From Edaphobacter dinghuensis (lineage in GTDB: Bacteria; Acidobacteriota; Terriglobia; Terriglobales; Acidobacteriaceae): a DNA stretch of 64,000 bases. The notes below the pieces were generated by a model. That model did no database searches. It had not been told where the DNA came from and was given only the letters and a program-made list of their open reading frames with translations. The position numbers and the translations under genes are program-made. Every line of letters begins with the position of its first letter. The stretch's first letter is position 1. This document shows, one piece after another, positions 42,713 to 50,318 of this stretch. Location: contig NZ_BMGT01000005.1 of NCBI RefSeq assembly GCF_014640335.1, positions 48,549-112,548 on the forward strand, written 5' to 3'.

Positions 42713-43024
42713 ATGCCGCTCTACGAATACGAATGCACTGCCTGCCATCGCCGCACCGAGAAGATACAGAAGTTCTCCGACCCCGAGATCACGGTATGCC
42801 CGTACTGCAACGGACATCTTGAGCGAGTTCTCTCCGCGCCTGCCGTCAGCTTCAAGGGTGGCGGATGGTATGCCGATGGCTATGGCAATGCCAAGCCAAA
42901 GGCCGCCGAGAGCAAGAGCAGCTCTTCGACGAGCAGCTCGGAGACGAAGACGGCCGCACCTGCGGCGACGGCTGCGCCCGCGGCTTCTGCACCGGCATCG
43001 ACAGCGAGCTCCGACAAGAAATAG
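42713..43024 (+). CDS. FmdB-family zinc-ribbon protein
   Basis: The 103-residue protein starts MPLYEYECTACHRRTEKIQK and continues VCPYCNG, the two CxxC knuckles of the FmdB zinc ribbon. The conserved FKGGGWYADGYG segment follows. The last ~45 residues are a Ser/Thr/Ala-rich disordered tail. FmdB-type proteins are small putative regulators of uncertain function. The ATG is preceded by a run with GGAAA at usable spacing. Confidence 0.92.
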   Translation: MPLYEYECTACHRRTEKIQKFSDPEITVCPYCNGHLERVLSAPAVSFKGGGWYADGYGNAKPKAAESKSSSSTSSSETKTAAPAATAAPAASAPASTASSDKK

Positions 43025-43033
43025 CGCGGGACG

Positions 43034-43378
43034 CTACGCCTGCGGCAATATGTGGATGAGCTCCTGCTCTCCGTTCAGCAGGTAGTAGGCAATGAACTTC
43101 ATGGGCTGGGTCGTGGAAGCGTTGTCGAAGCGTGAGACGACAGCGTTCGCCGGTTCATAGAATGCCGAACCGGCTGGCAGTCTTTGGATATCGGTGTCAC
43201 CTTCTTTTTGAAATAAGGCTTCGCCTTCGGCGATGTATCCCACGACGGGACATGGATGGAGATGACGGCCGGTCTGTTGTCCCGGTTGAAAGACTATCTC
43301 GCGAACTTCGACGCGCGTGACGGTGGCGGTTCCGAGCACCGCGCTCAGCAGCGGCTTTCTTAGGATTGAATCTGGCAT
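43034..43378 (-). CDS. Single-domain cupin protein
   Basis: The 114-residue protein has the two cupin motifs: GQQTGRHLHPCPVVGYIAEG (His-x-His type metal site) and PAGSAFYEPANAVVSRFDN. Such cupins bind a metal and are often isomerases, dioxygenases or sensors; nothing narrows it here. The start at 43378 is an ATG; a TTG at 43414 would add 12 residues without homology. It converges with the FmdB gene across nine bases. Confidence 0.8.
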   Translation of the reverse strand: MPDSILRKPLLSAVLGTATVTRVEVREIVFQPGQQTGRHLHPCPVVGYIAEGEALFQKEGDTDIQRLPAGSAFYEPANAVVSRFDNASTTQPMKFIAYYLLNGEQELIHILPQA

Positions 43379-43426
43379 GCCGTTTGGATTGCGGTGCTCG
43401 GGTTGCGGATTCAACTCTTGCGTGTT

Positions 43427-43744
43427 TTAACTCTTCTTCTTCGGGACCTTTGCACCGGCTCTGCGTGCCTCCGATAGGCCGATGGCGATGGCCTGCTTGC
43501 GGCTAGTGACCTTCTTGCCGCTGCGGCCGCTCTTGAGCTTGCCCTGCTTCATCGCTTTCATCTCGCGCTCGACGCTCTTGCCTGCGGCCTTTCCGTACTT
43601 GCGGGCTGAAGTGCTCTTCTTTGCAGAGGTCTTCTTGCTTGCGCTTTTTTTCGTTGCAGCTTTTTTCGTTGCGCTCTTTTTGCCGGCTGTCTTCTTGTGG
43701 GTTGTTTTCTTCGATGACTTCTTTGCTGCCTTTTTGGTTGCCAT
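43427..43744 (-). CDS. Histone-H1-like Lys/Ala-rich protein with DUF6496 domain
   Basis: The 105-residue protein begins with ~48 residues of KKA/KKS/KKT repeats, much like histone H1 tails and chlamydial Hc1-type proteins. The C-terminal half (VEREMKAMKQGKLKSGRSGK, then VTSRKQAIAIGLSEARRAGA) matches the DUF6496 pattern. It is strongly basic and probably binds nucleic acid. The ATG at 43744 follows an AGGGAGGA-type site. It lies alone between the cupin gene and an unknown lipoprotein-like gene. Confidence 0.85.
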   Translation of the reverse strand: MATKKAAKKSSKKTTHKKTAGKKSATKKAATKKSASKKTSAKKSTSARKYGKAAGKSVEREMKAMKQGKLKSGRSGKKVTSRKQAIAIGLSEARRAGAKVPKKKS

Positions 43745-43820
43745 AAGAATCCTCCCTGACTTTAGGACTCTGAAATTGCTTTCCTACGTTGCATCGTGCA
43801 GTGTGAGTTTGCACGCAGCA

Positions 43821-45335
43821 CTATCGTGATCGCCTGCGTCTCACGATCACGACTCCGAGCAGTAAGACAGCCGCAGATATACCGGCCAGTCTTCCGAGCA
43901 TCTTTCTCGTCCACGATTGCGTGCGCTCGAGCGTGCCGTCGTGCCATGCGGTCTGCACGGCTATGAGATCGGCAGTGAGACCGGGGATCGTGATTGCATT
44001 CAGATTGGTCGTCGGCAGAGAGCCGAAGATTCGCTCGGGCTCTGGTGGTTTTCCGTTGCGGTCCTTTGGGATGGCTTCGAGGAGTGCATTGATCTCGGCG
44101 TCGCGAGGATCGTCGAAGAGTGCGCCATCCGCGGTGTTGGGAAACAGCGTCGCGTTGCCGGTCATCTTCTTTTCGATGGCGGCGACGCTGTCCTGGCAGA
44201 CGCCGAGCGCGTAGTAGCCACCAAAGGAGAGCGTTGGCCGCGCCTGGTGCTGATGCATGTAGGCGACCGACATCCTGCCTGTGAGGCGAGTAATTTCGAC
44301 AGCGTCGGCGTCGCGATACTCGTGCGCGTGACGGCCGAGAACCCACGGTTGATCGAGCGTGTCCATGGTGCGGAACTCGGCCTTGCCGTCGACGCCGAAG
44401 TACCAGCTTACGTCGGCGTTGATCTTCGGCCCGCGAATCTGCCACTCATATTCGGCATGGCTGACCGGGATGAGCAGCGTTCGTTTCGTGCCGGGGATTT
44501 TAATCTGCGAGCTCACCCAGAAAGGCATCATGACGTCCTGGCCCTTGTAGTGGAAGTGGCCGAAGTTCGCGAAGTAGCGAGCGTCCCACACGATGACGGT
44601 GTGGCCGGAGTCAATTAGCGCCTGCGCAAGCGCCTCGGGCGTTGTGGCTTTCTTTCCATCCAGCTCTGCGGTGGCCTGGGGTGTATCGTCGAGCGCGTTG
44701 AGGCTCAGGCGGTTGAGCGCGTCGGCCATGCGCTGACTTTCTGCATGAAGCGGAGAGAGCTTTGTGTTGGCATCGTCGCCGCGAAGCACGCCCGCACCGA
44801 GGCTGCTGACCAGACCTTCGCGATGGAAGCCAGGCAACGACGAAGGCTTGTCGAGATCGATCGTCTCCGCGTGTTCGAGCGTGTAAGTGCCGAGGTCGAT
44901 GAACTGCTTTGCCTGCGCGGTGGACATGCTGCTCTTCGGGCTGCCGGGATGCCGCGCGGCGAGGTCTGCAAGGGCCTCGTTCTTTCCGGCGATGTGTCCG
45001 GCGACGCGCACGGTGGGGTTGATCTCTTGCATGGTCCAGCCGGGAAAGCGATCAAGCCCCTGCCAGTCCTTGCCCAGAATCAACTCGCGCAAGCGATGCA
45101 TCAGGGCCGGAGTCATTAGTGCGGGACCCTGCTTTCCGCTCTTATCCAGTTCCGCGAGGATGGCTTCGGTAAATCCGGGGTTAGCTGAGAGCTCACGCAT
45201 CATCTCGGCGAGCATCACGGTATTGGCAGGCATCGGCTCCTCCGGCACAACGTAGGGCGCATCGCTTCTGCAGCCGATCAAAGCGGCCAGCACGATGATG
45301 CTGAAGATACGGCCAGGCTTTTGAAGGACAGGCAT
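43821..45335 (-). CDS. Unknown exported protein with lipobox and C-terminal TM-Arg tail
   Basis: I do not recognise this 504-residue protein. The N-terminus has a lipoprotein-type leader (IFSIIVLAALIGC, lipobox LIGC). The body has SGHTVIVWDARYFANFGHFH and LLIPVSHAEYEWQIRGPKIN, suggesting a soluble periplasmic domain. It ends with a hydrophobic helix (AGISAAVLLLGVVIV) followed by RRRRSR, resembling C-terminal sorting or tail-anchor signals. I placed the start at 45335, where GGCGG lies six bases upstream; 45341 or 45374 are alternatives. It follows the TIGR03435 gene closely on the same strand. Confidence 0.7.
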   Translation of the reverse strand: MPVLQKPGRIFSIIVLAALIGCRSDAPYVVPEEPMPANTVMLAEMMRELSANPGFTEAILAELDKSGKQGPALMTPALMHRLRELILGKDWQGLDRFPGWTMQEINPTVRVAGHIAGKNEALADLAARHPGSPKSSMSTAQAKQFIDLGTYTLEHAETIDLDKPSSLPGFHREGLVSSLGAGVLRGDDANTKLSPLHAESQRMADALNRLSLNALDDTPQATAELDGKKATTPEALAQALIDSGHTVIVWDARYFANFGHFHYKGQDVMMPFWVSSQIKIPGTKRTLLIPVSHAEYEWQIRGPKINADVSWYFGVDGKAEFRTMDTLDQPWVLGRHAHEYRDADAVEITRLTGRMSVAYMHQHQARPTLSFGGYYALGVCQDSVAAIEKKMTGNATLFPNTADGALFDDPRDAEINALLEAIPKDRNGKPPEPERIFGSLPTTNLNAITIPGLTADLIAVQTAWHDGTLERTQSWTRKMLGRLAGISAAVLLLGVVIVRRRRSR

Positions 45336-45373
45336 GGGCATCCGCCTATTAAACCTCAGAAAAATCCCATCCA

Positions 45374-46291
45374 CTAATTCTCCGAGGGTTTTTCGATGTG
45401 ATCGATCACTAGAATCTTTTCCGGCGCCTTCGTGGGCTTCAGTTTGAGGCCTAACTGGTCCTGAATTGCGGTATCGAGCGTCGGGACGGGGTCCATATCA
45501 TCGGCCTTCCTATCGTCTAACTGTGCGCCGTGATATCGCAGGATGAAGTCGTATTTACCAGTAAGCCCGGTCTTATCGACGATGGGATGGCCAAACTGTC
45601 CGGCCAGCATATCGGTGATATCGCTCATCGAAGCTCCGTGAGCAATAAAATCGAAGCCGACCCGGCTATCGCCTCGCTGGTAGAGGCGGGGTATGGGTTT
45701 GTCGCCCCATGCTTTCCTCTCCTCGGCACTTGGCGGTTCGCCCTTTGATACCTGCATCTTCGACCCTTTCTTCGACACCAGCAGATCGTAGGCCGGAGCT
45801 TCTCGCGTCTCCCAGTGGACCTTCAGCTTGAAGCGGTCAGCAAGCAACGCTTGAAGCATATGCTGGTGTTCAAGCTTTTCCTGATCTTTATTCAACCCTG
45901 CCAGACGTTCATCGGCAACGTCGTCTGACTTTGCCTGAATATTGAACGTTGTTCTGGAGTCCGGCACGCCGGATATTTGATCCCACCGGATGCCGTATGC
46001 CATGGCAAGGAGATTCATGTAGTTGAAGTTTGTCGCACGGAAAGAGCCGGTATGGGGTGCAAAGAACGCACTGACCATATAAGAATCTGCCACCGGGCTC
46101 TGCCGGATGGAAGCCACATCAAACGTCAGCGTCGGGACATATGCCTTGCTTGCAGTTGTTGCAGCAGGAGCCGCATCTGGGGTCGCGCCTGCCTGCGCGA
46201 ATGTGAGCGGCGAAGCAACCGCCATCCAACCAGCCGCGAACAGCAACAGCTTGCGAACCGAACTCCATCTGCATCGCAACAGGTTTGCCAT
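45374..46291 (-). CDS. TIGR03435-family soil-Acidobacteria protein
   Basis: The 305-residue exported protein (signal peptide ending near TFAQAG) matches the TIGR03435 family, expanded in soil Acidobacteria and of unknown function. Typical segments are TFDVASIRQSP, MNLLAMAYGIRWDQISGVP, LLADRFKLKVHWETRE, YDLLVSKKGSKMQ and VDKTGLTGKYDF, ending LVIDHIEKPSEN. The stop lies 38 bases before the next gene start, so the two are likely co-transcribed. In this phylum such genes often accompany peptidase/sensor genes, but none is adjacent here. Confidence 0.93.
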   Translation of the reverse strand: MANLLRCRWSSVRKLLLFAAGWMAVASPLTFAQAGATPDAAPAATTASKAYVPTLTFDVASIRQSPVADSYMVSAFFAPHTGSFRATNFNYMNLLAMAYGIRWDQISGVPDSRTTFNIQAKSDDVADERLAGLNKDQEKLEHQHMLQALLADRFKLKVHWETREAPAYDLLVSKKGSKMQVSKGEPPSAEERKAWGDKPIPRLYQRGDSRVGFDFIAHGASMSDITDMLAGQFGHPIVDKTGLTGKYDFILRYHGAQLDDRKADDMDPVPTLDTAIQDQLGLKLKPTKAPEKILVIDHIEKPSEN

Positions 46292-46362
46292 AGCTGCTTT
46301 TTCTCACACCTGTTTAGCCAATTGATGGGCGGGTGTCAAGCAGGGGCAGGAGAACAAAGACA

Positions 46363-46430
46363 AAATACAGGGGTCTCTCCACTCCGCGGCGCACGATGAA
46401 ACTGTGCGCCGCTCCGGTCGAGATGACGTG
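46363..46430 (-). repeat. Dispersed intergenic repeat, copy E
   Basis: In inverse orientation: AAATACAGGGGTCTCTCCAC at one end and CGGTCGAGATGACGTG at the other. The centre is a 9-bp perfect hairpin GCGGCGCAC/GTGCGCCGC with a 9-nt loop. It lies between the 5' end of the TIGR03435 gene and the 3' end of gatB. Confidence 0.9.
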
Positions 46431-46501
46431 CGGTTGAGGCGCACCTTATGGTCTAGATGAGAGAGATTCTCACGGCGCAGTGGGCGCCTTGAAGCGATGA
46501 T

Positions 46502-47980
46502 TTAGCTGTCGAGTTTTTTTACTACCAGTTCGTTTAGTAGTGCCGGGTTGGCCTGCCCCTTGGAGAGGCGCATGACCTGGCCTACGAAGAAGGCGGAGAC
46601 CGTCTTCTTACCGCCGCGATACTGCTCGACCTGTTTTGGATTTGCGGCAATGACTTCGTCAATCATCTTTTCGATGGCAGACGCGTCTGAAATTTGCTGC
46701 GGCTTCTCGCGTTCGTAGACTGTGGGGAAGTCTTCGTTCTTTTCGAAGCAGGTGTCGAGAAGCTGCTTGAGCATCTTGCTCGAAAGCTCGCCTGACTCGG
46801 CAAGGTCGGCGGCCATGACGATTCCGGCCATCGATACGGGAGACTGATCGAGTTCGAGGTTTGCGAGGCGCAGGCGCATCGTCAGTTCGCTGGTCAGCAG
46901 GGAGGCTACACGTTTTGGGTTCTTTGCCTTCTTTGCTGCGGACTCGAAGCTGTCGGCGAAGGAGCGGGTGGCTGTCAGCGTTGCGGCGTCCTGCGCGGAG
47001 ATCTCGTACTCGGCGATCATGCGGGCGCGACGGGCCTCTGGCAGCTCGGGAAGATTTTTGAGGATTTCGGCCTGCCACTCCGCGCCTACGACCAGCGGCG
47101 GGAGGTCGGGCTCAGGAAAGTAACGGTAGTCGTGTGCCTGCTCCTTGGAGCGCATGGAGAAGGTCCGGCCTTCGGCGTTGTTCCAGAGGCGCGACTCCTG
47201 CACGACGCGGCCGCCGTCTTCGAGGACGCCGATCTGGCGCTCGATCTCGTACTCCACCGCCGCGCGGATGTAGCGGAAGCTGTTGACGTTTTTAACCTCG
47301 GCCTTGGTGCCGAATTCTTTCGCGCCTTTAAGCATGACGCTTACGTTGGCATCGCAGCGGAGAGAGCCTTCTTCCATGTTGCAGTCGCTGACGCCGGTGT
47401 AGAGAAGGATCTCTTTCAGCTTGGTGAGGTACTCGAAGACCTCGTCGGCGGTGCGCAGGTCGGGCTCGCTGACGATCTCTACTAGTGGCGTGCCGCAGCG
47501 ATTGAGGTCGATGTAGGTCTTCGACACGGAATCGGCGAAGCCGTCGTGAACGCTCTTACCGGCGTCCTCTTCCATGTGCAGACGGGTGACGCCGATGCGC
47601 TTGGATGCGCCGGTTGCGTCGGGAACGTCGATCCAGCCATGCTCGGCGATGGGCTTGTCGAACTGAGAGATCTGATAGCCCTTGGGCGAGTCGGGATAGA
47701 AGTAGTTTTTGCGGGAGAAGATGCTGGTCTCGCGAATCTCGCAGTTGATGGCCTTTGCCGCAAGCACGGCAAACTCTACCGCCTTGCGATTAAGCACGGG
47801 CAGAGCGCCGGGAAGGCCGAGACAGGTAGGGCAGACGTGCGTGTTTGGATCGCCACCGTATTGATTAACGCAGCCGCAGAAGGCCTTGGACGCGGTCAAA
47901 AGCTGGACATGAACCTCCAACCCAATGACGGGCTGATACTTGGCGAGAACCTCGGGCGAGAGCGCTGTAGCGGTAGACAT
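46502..47980 (-). CDS. gatB: Aspartyl/glutamyl-tRNA(Asn/Gln) amidotransferase subunit B
   Basis: The 492-residue protein is GatB, the kinase/tRNA-binding subunit of the GatCAB complex that converts Glu-tRNA(Gln) or Asp-tRNA(Asn) to the amide form. Motifs are VIGLEVHVQLLTASKAFCGC, VCPTCLGLPGALPVLN, FSRKNYFYPDSPKGYQISQF, RCDANVSV and DYRYFPEPDLPP, with a YqeY-like C-terminal helical domain. The zinc-site cysteines are present. gatA and gatC are not in the window. Confidence 0.97.
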   Translation of the reverse strand: MSTATALSPEVLAKYQPVIGLEVHVQLLTASKAFCGCVNQYGGDPNTHVCPTCLGLPGALPVLNRKAVEFAVLAAKAINCEIRETSIFSRKNYFYPDSPKGYQISQFDKPIAEHGWIDVPDATGASKRIGVTRLHMEEDAGKSVHDGFADSVSKTYIDLNRCGTPLVEIVSEPDLRTADEVFEYLTKLKEILLYTGVSDCNMEEGSLRCDANVSVMLKGAKEFGTKAEVKNVNSFRYIRAAVEYEIERQIGVLEDGGRVVQESRLWNNAEGRTFSMRSKEQAHDYRYFPEPDLPPLVVGAEWQAEILKNLPELPEARRARMIAEYEISAQDAATLTATRSFADSFESAAKKAKNPKRVASLLTSELTMRLRLANLELDQSPVSMAGIVMAADLAESGELSSKMLKQLLDTCFEKNEDFPTVYEREKPQQISDASAIEKMIDEVIAANPKQVEQYRGGKKTVSAFFVGQVMRLSKGQANPALLNELVVKKLDS

Positions 47981-48113
47981 AGTTTAATAAGTTGATTCTA
48001 ACAAGCGCTTCTCTGAGGTATCGGTGTCAGCAAGATTGTTTGATACCCGTCAAACGATTAGAGCATCACATGTTCATGCGTCTGTGATGACGTTAAACGA
48101 GAGAGGTTGACTT

Positions 48114-49115
48114 ATGTCCAAACAAACTGCAAAGGTCGTTCGTTTCCACCAGACCGGTGGCCCTGAAGTTCTGCAAATCGAGGAGCTTCCGTTGCCGGAG
48201 CCCGGTGCGGGCGAGGTTCGCCTGCGAATCAAGGCTATTGGGCTTAACCGGGCGGAGGTCATGTTCCGCGAAGGGAAATATTTGGTCGATCCCACACCTC
48301 CATCCGTTTTGGGATATGAGGCTTCGGGCACAGTCGAGGCTATTGGGGAAGGTGTCGATCGCTCGTGGCTGGGCAAGACTGTGAGCACGATTCCTGCCTT
48401 CATCATTGGTAAATACGGTGTCTATGGAGAGGCTGCTGTTGTACCCATATACGCGGTTGCTGAATATCCCGCCAAACTTTCGCCGGAAGAAGGAACATCG
48501 ATCTGGATGCAGTACATGACGGCGTACGGCGCGCTGATTCGCATCGCCAACCTTACCCGCGGCGACTATGTTTTGATCACCGCTGCGAGCAGCAGCGTGG
48601 GAATTGCTGCCATTGAGATGGTGAAGGCCGAGGGAGGCATCAGCATTGCGACGACACGCACGTCAGCCAAAAAGGCGGAGCTACAGGCGCTTGGGGCCGA
48701 CCACGTGATTGTCACCGACGAAGAGGACCTGGTGAAGCGAGTGCAAGAGATTACGGGCGGTAAGGGTGCGCGGATTGTCTTCGATCCGATTGGCGGCAAA
48801 GGCCTGGAGGCGCTTGCAGCGGCCACGACACATAGCGGAATCATCATTGAATACGGCGCGCTCGCTACCGATCCCACACCGTACCCGCTGTTCACGGCCC
48901 TTGCCAAACAACTCACCATTCGGGGATACACGCTGTTTGAAGTTGTCGAGAATCCGGAGTGGATGGCTAAGGCCCGGCAATATGTCTTCGACCACCTTGC
49001 GAATGGCGACTTTAAACCGTGCATCGACAAAGTGTTTCCGCTCTCGCAGATTGTCGAAGCCCATCGCTATATGGAGTCGAACCAGCAGATCGGCAAGATT
49101 GTCGTCACGACATAA
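48114..49115 (+). CDS. Zinc-independent MDR-family quinone oxidoreductase-like protein
   Basis: The 333-residue protein belongs to the medium-chain dehydrogenase/reductase superfamily of NADPH:quinone reductase type. It starts VVRFHQTGGPEVLQIEEL, has GYEASGTVEAIGEGV, and a Rossmann motif at ITAASSSVGIAAIEMVKAEG followed by TTRTSAKKAELQALGADHVI. The catalytic-zinc Cys/His ligands of alcohol dehydrogenases are absent, which favours quinone or enone reduction. It is monocistronic: the ATG follows an AGAGAGGTTG site and a hairpin follows the stop. Confidence 0.9.
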   Translation: MSKQTAKVVRFHQTGGPEVLQIEELPLPEPGAGEVRLRIKAIGLNRAEVMFREGKYLVDPTPPSVLGYEASGTVEAIGEGVDRSWLGKTVSTIPAFIIGKYGVYGEAAVVPIYAVAEYPAKLSPEEGTSIWMQYMTAYGALIRIANLTRGDYVLITAASSSVGIAAIEMVKAEGGISIATTRTSAKKAELQALGADHVIVTDEEDLVKRVQEITGGKGARIVFDPIGGKGLEALAAATTHSGIIIEYGALATDPTPYPLFTALAKQLTIRGYTLFEVVENPEWMAKARQYVFDHLANGDFKPCIDKVFPLSQIVEAHRYMESNQQIGKIVVTT

Positions 49116-49140
49116 CTCAGTTCTGCTGTATCTATCGTCT

Positions 49141-49173
49141 GAGGCCCTTGCAACTGCGGTCGCAGGGGCCTCG
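49141..49173 (+). terminator. Hairpin after the quinone oxidoreductase gene
   Basis: The stem GAGGCCCTTGC/GCAGGGGCCTC has 11 pairs with one T-G, loop AACTGCGGTC. The downstream T tract is weak. The convergent sugar-binding protein gene ends eight bases further on. Confidence 0.55.
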
Positions 49174-49181
49174 GGGTGGTT

Positions 49182-50171
49182 TCATTGCTGACGGGATGAC
49201 TTGATCAATAGAGACTGCACGTTGGTCTTGTCTATCAGAGCGACGCCTGTGTCGATGAAGGCCGGGAATGGCGAATTGGGATCGAGGCCATAGTCGCCCG
49301 CCAGCGGCTTGACCGGGTAGTGATGGACATCATCGAGTCCTTTCAGCCCTAAGAACGCCATGGTGTAGGGTTTTTGCGAGATGGTCGAGTCGATCACACC
49401 GCTCTGCACCAGATTGAGTGTCGCTTGATCCACGTCCATCGCGACCAGCAAGCGGTCTTTGGAGTTGGCGCGCTTGTAGGCCTCGCCTACGTCCTTGCCT
49501 GCAGAGGCCTCGAGACAAATCATAGCGTCAATCTTGTCTTTTCCGGTTTTGCCGAGATACTCCTGCGCCTTGTCCATAGCTAGCCCGGAGTCACCCTTCA
49601 TGTCGAAGACATCGACAATCTTGATTCCCGGATAGCTTGCGAAGACGTCTTTGTAGCCCTTCAGTCGCTCTTCGAGGTTCGGCTGGTTGGCGATGGTAAA
49701 GAAGACGACATTGCCTTTGCCGTTGAGTTGCGCCGCCACGCGCGCGCCGCCTAGTCTGCCTGCCTGCAGATTATTTGTCCCGATAAAGTAGAGCCGATGG
49801 CTGGCCGGTGCGTCGGAGTCGATGGTAATGACTGGAATGCCCGCGGCGACAGCTGCATCGATCTCGGGCTGCATCAATTCGGCGTTGGCGACGGAGACGA
49901 GGATTCCCGCAGGCTTACGAGCGGCGACGGTGTGGAACTCTTTTACCTCATCCTGTGGATCGAACGAGGTTGGTCCCCAGACCTCGGCGGTGACTCCATA
50001 TTGAGTCGCAGCTGCCTGAAATCCATCAGCAGCCGTCTTCCAGTAAGGCAGGTTGATGTTGGTCGCGACCAGGTAATAGTGCTCACTTTTGCTGTGCCGG
50101 GTGCAGCCCGTAACCCAGGGAAGCATCACCGCTAAAAGCACCCAAATTGCCGGCTTTCGTAGAGTGTTCAT
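49182..50171 (-). CDS. Periplasmic sugar-binding lipoprotein (RbsB-like), orphan
   Basis: The 329-residue protein has a lipoprotein leader (IWVLLAVMLPWVTGC, lipobox VTGC) and a type I periplasmic-binding fold. Segments include YYLVATNINLPYWKTAADGF, GILVSVANAELMQPEIDAAV, GIPVITIDSDAP and FIGTNNLQAGRLGGARVA, typical of ribose/xylose-type binding proteins. The start at 50171 has GGAGG six bases upstream; the open frame runs on into the divergent mfd gene and that part is not coding. No permease or ATPase gene is near, so it must pair with a transporter elsewhere or act as a sensor partner. Confidence 0.88.
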   Translation of the reverse strand: MNTLRKPAIWVLLAVMLPWVTGCTRHSKSEHYYLVATNINLPYWKTAADGFQAAATQYGVTAEVWGPTSFDPQDEVKEFHTVAARKPAGILVSVANAELMQPEIDAAVAAGIPVITIDSDAPASHRLYFIGTNNLQAGRLGGARVAAQLNGKGNVVFFTIANQPNLEERLKGYKDVFASYPGIKIVDVFDMKGDSGLAMDKAQEYLGKTGKDKIDAMICLEASAGKDVGEAYKRANSKDRLLVAMDVDQATLNLVQSGVIDSTISQKPYTMAFLGLKGLDDVHHYPVKPLAGDYGLDPNSPFPAFIDTGVALIDKTNVQSLLIKSSRQQ

Positions 50172-50318
50172 GCTCATCCTCCGGAGATTCAGCTGTCCGA
50201 AGCACCGCAGCCCTTCCAGGATCGGGCAGCCTTGCAGGTTATCTTGCCTGCGGGTGCAAGATATTACTCCACTCCTCCAACGCCTGAAAACAGCTGCTTC
50301 CACTAGAATCAACACAGC

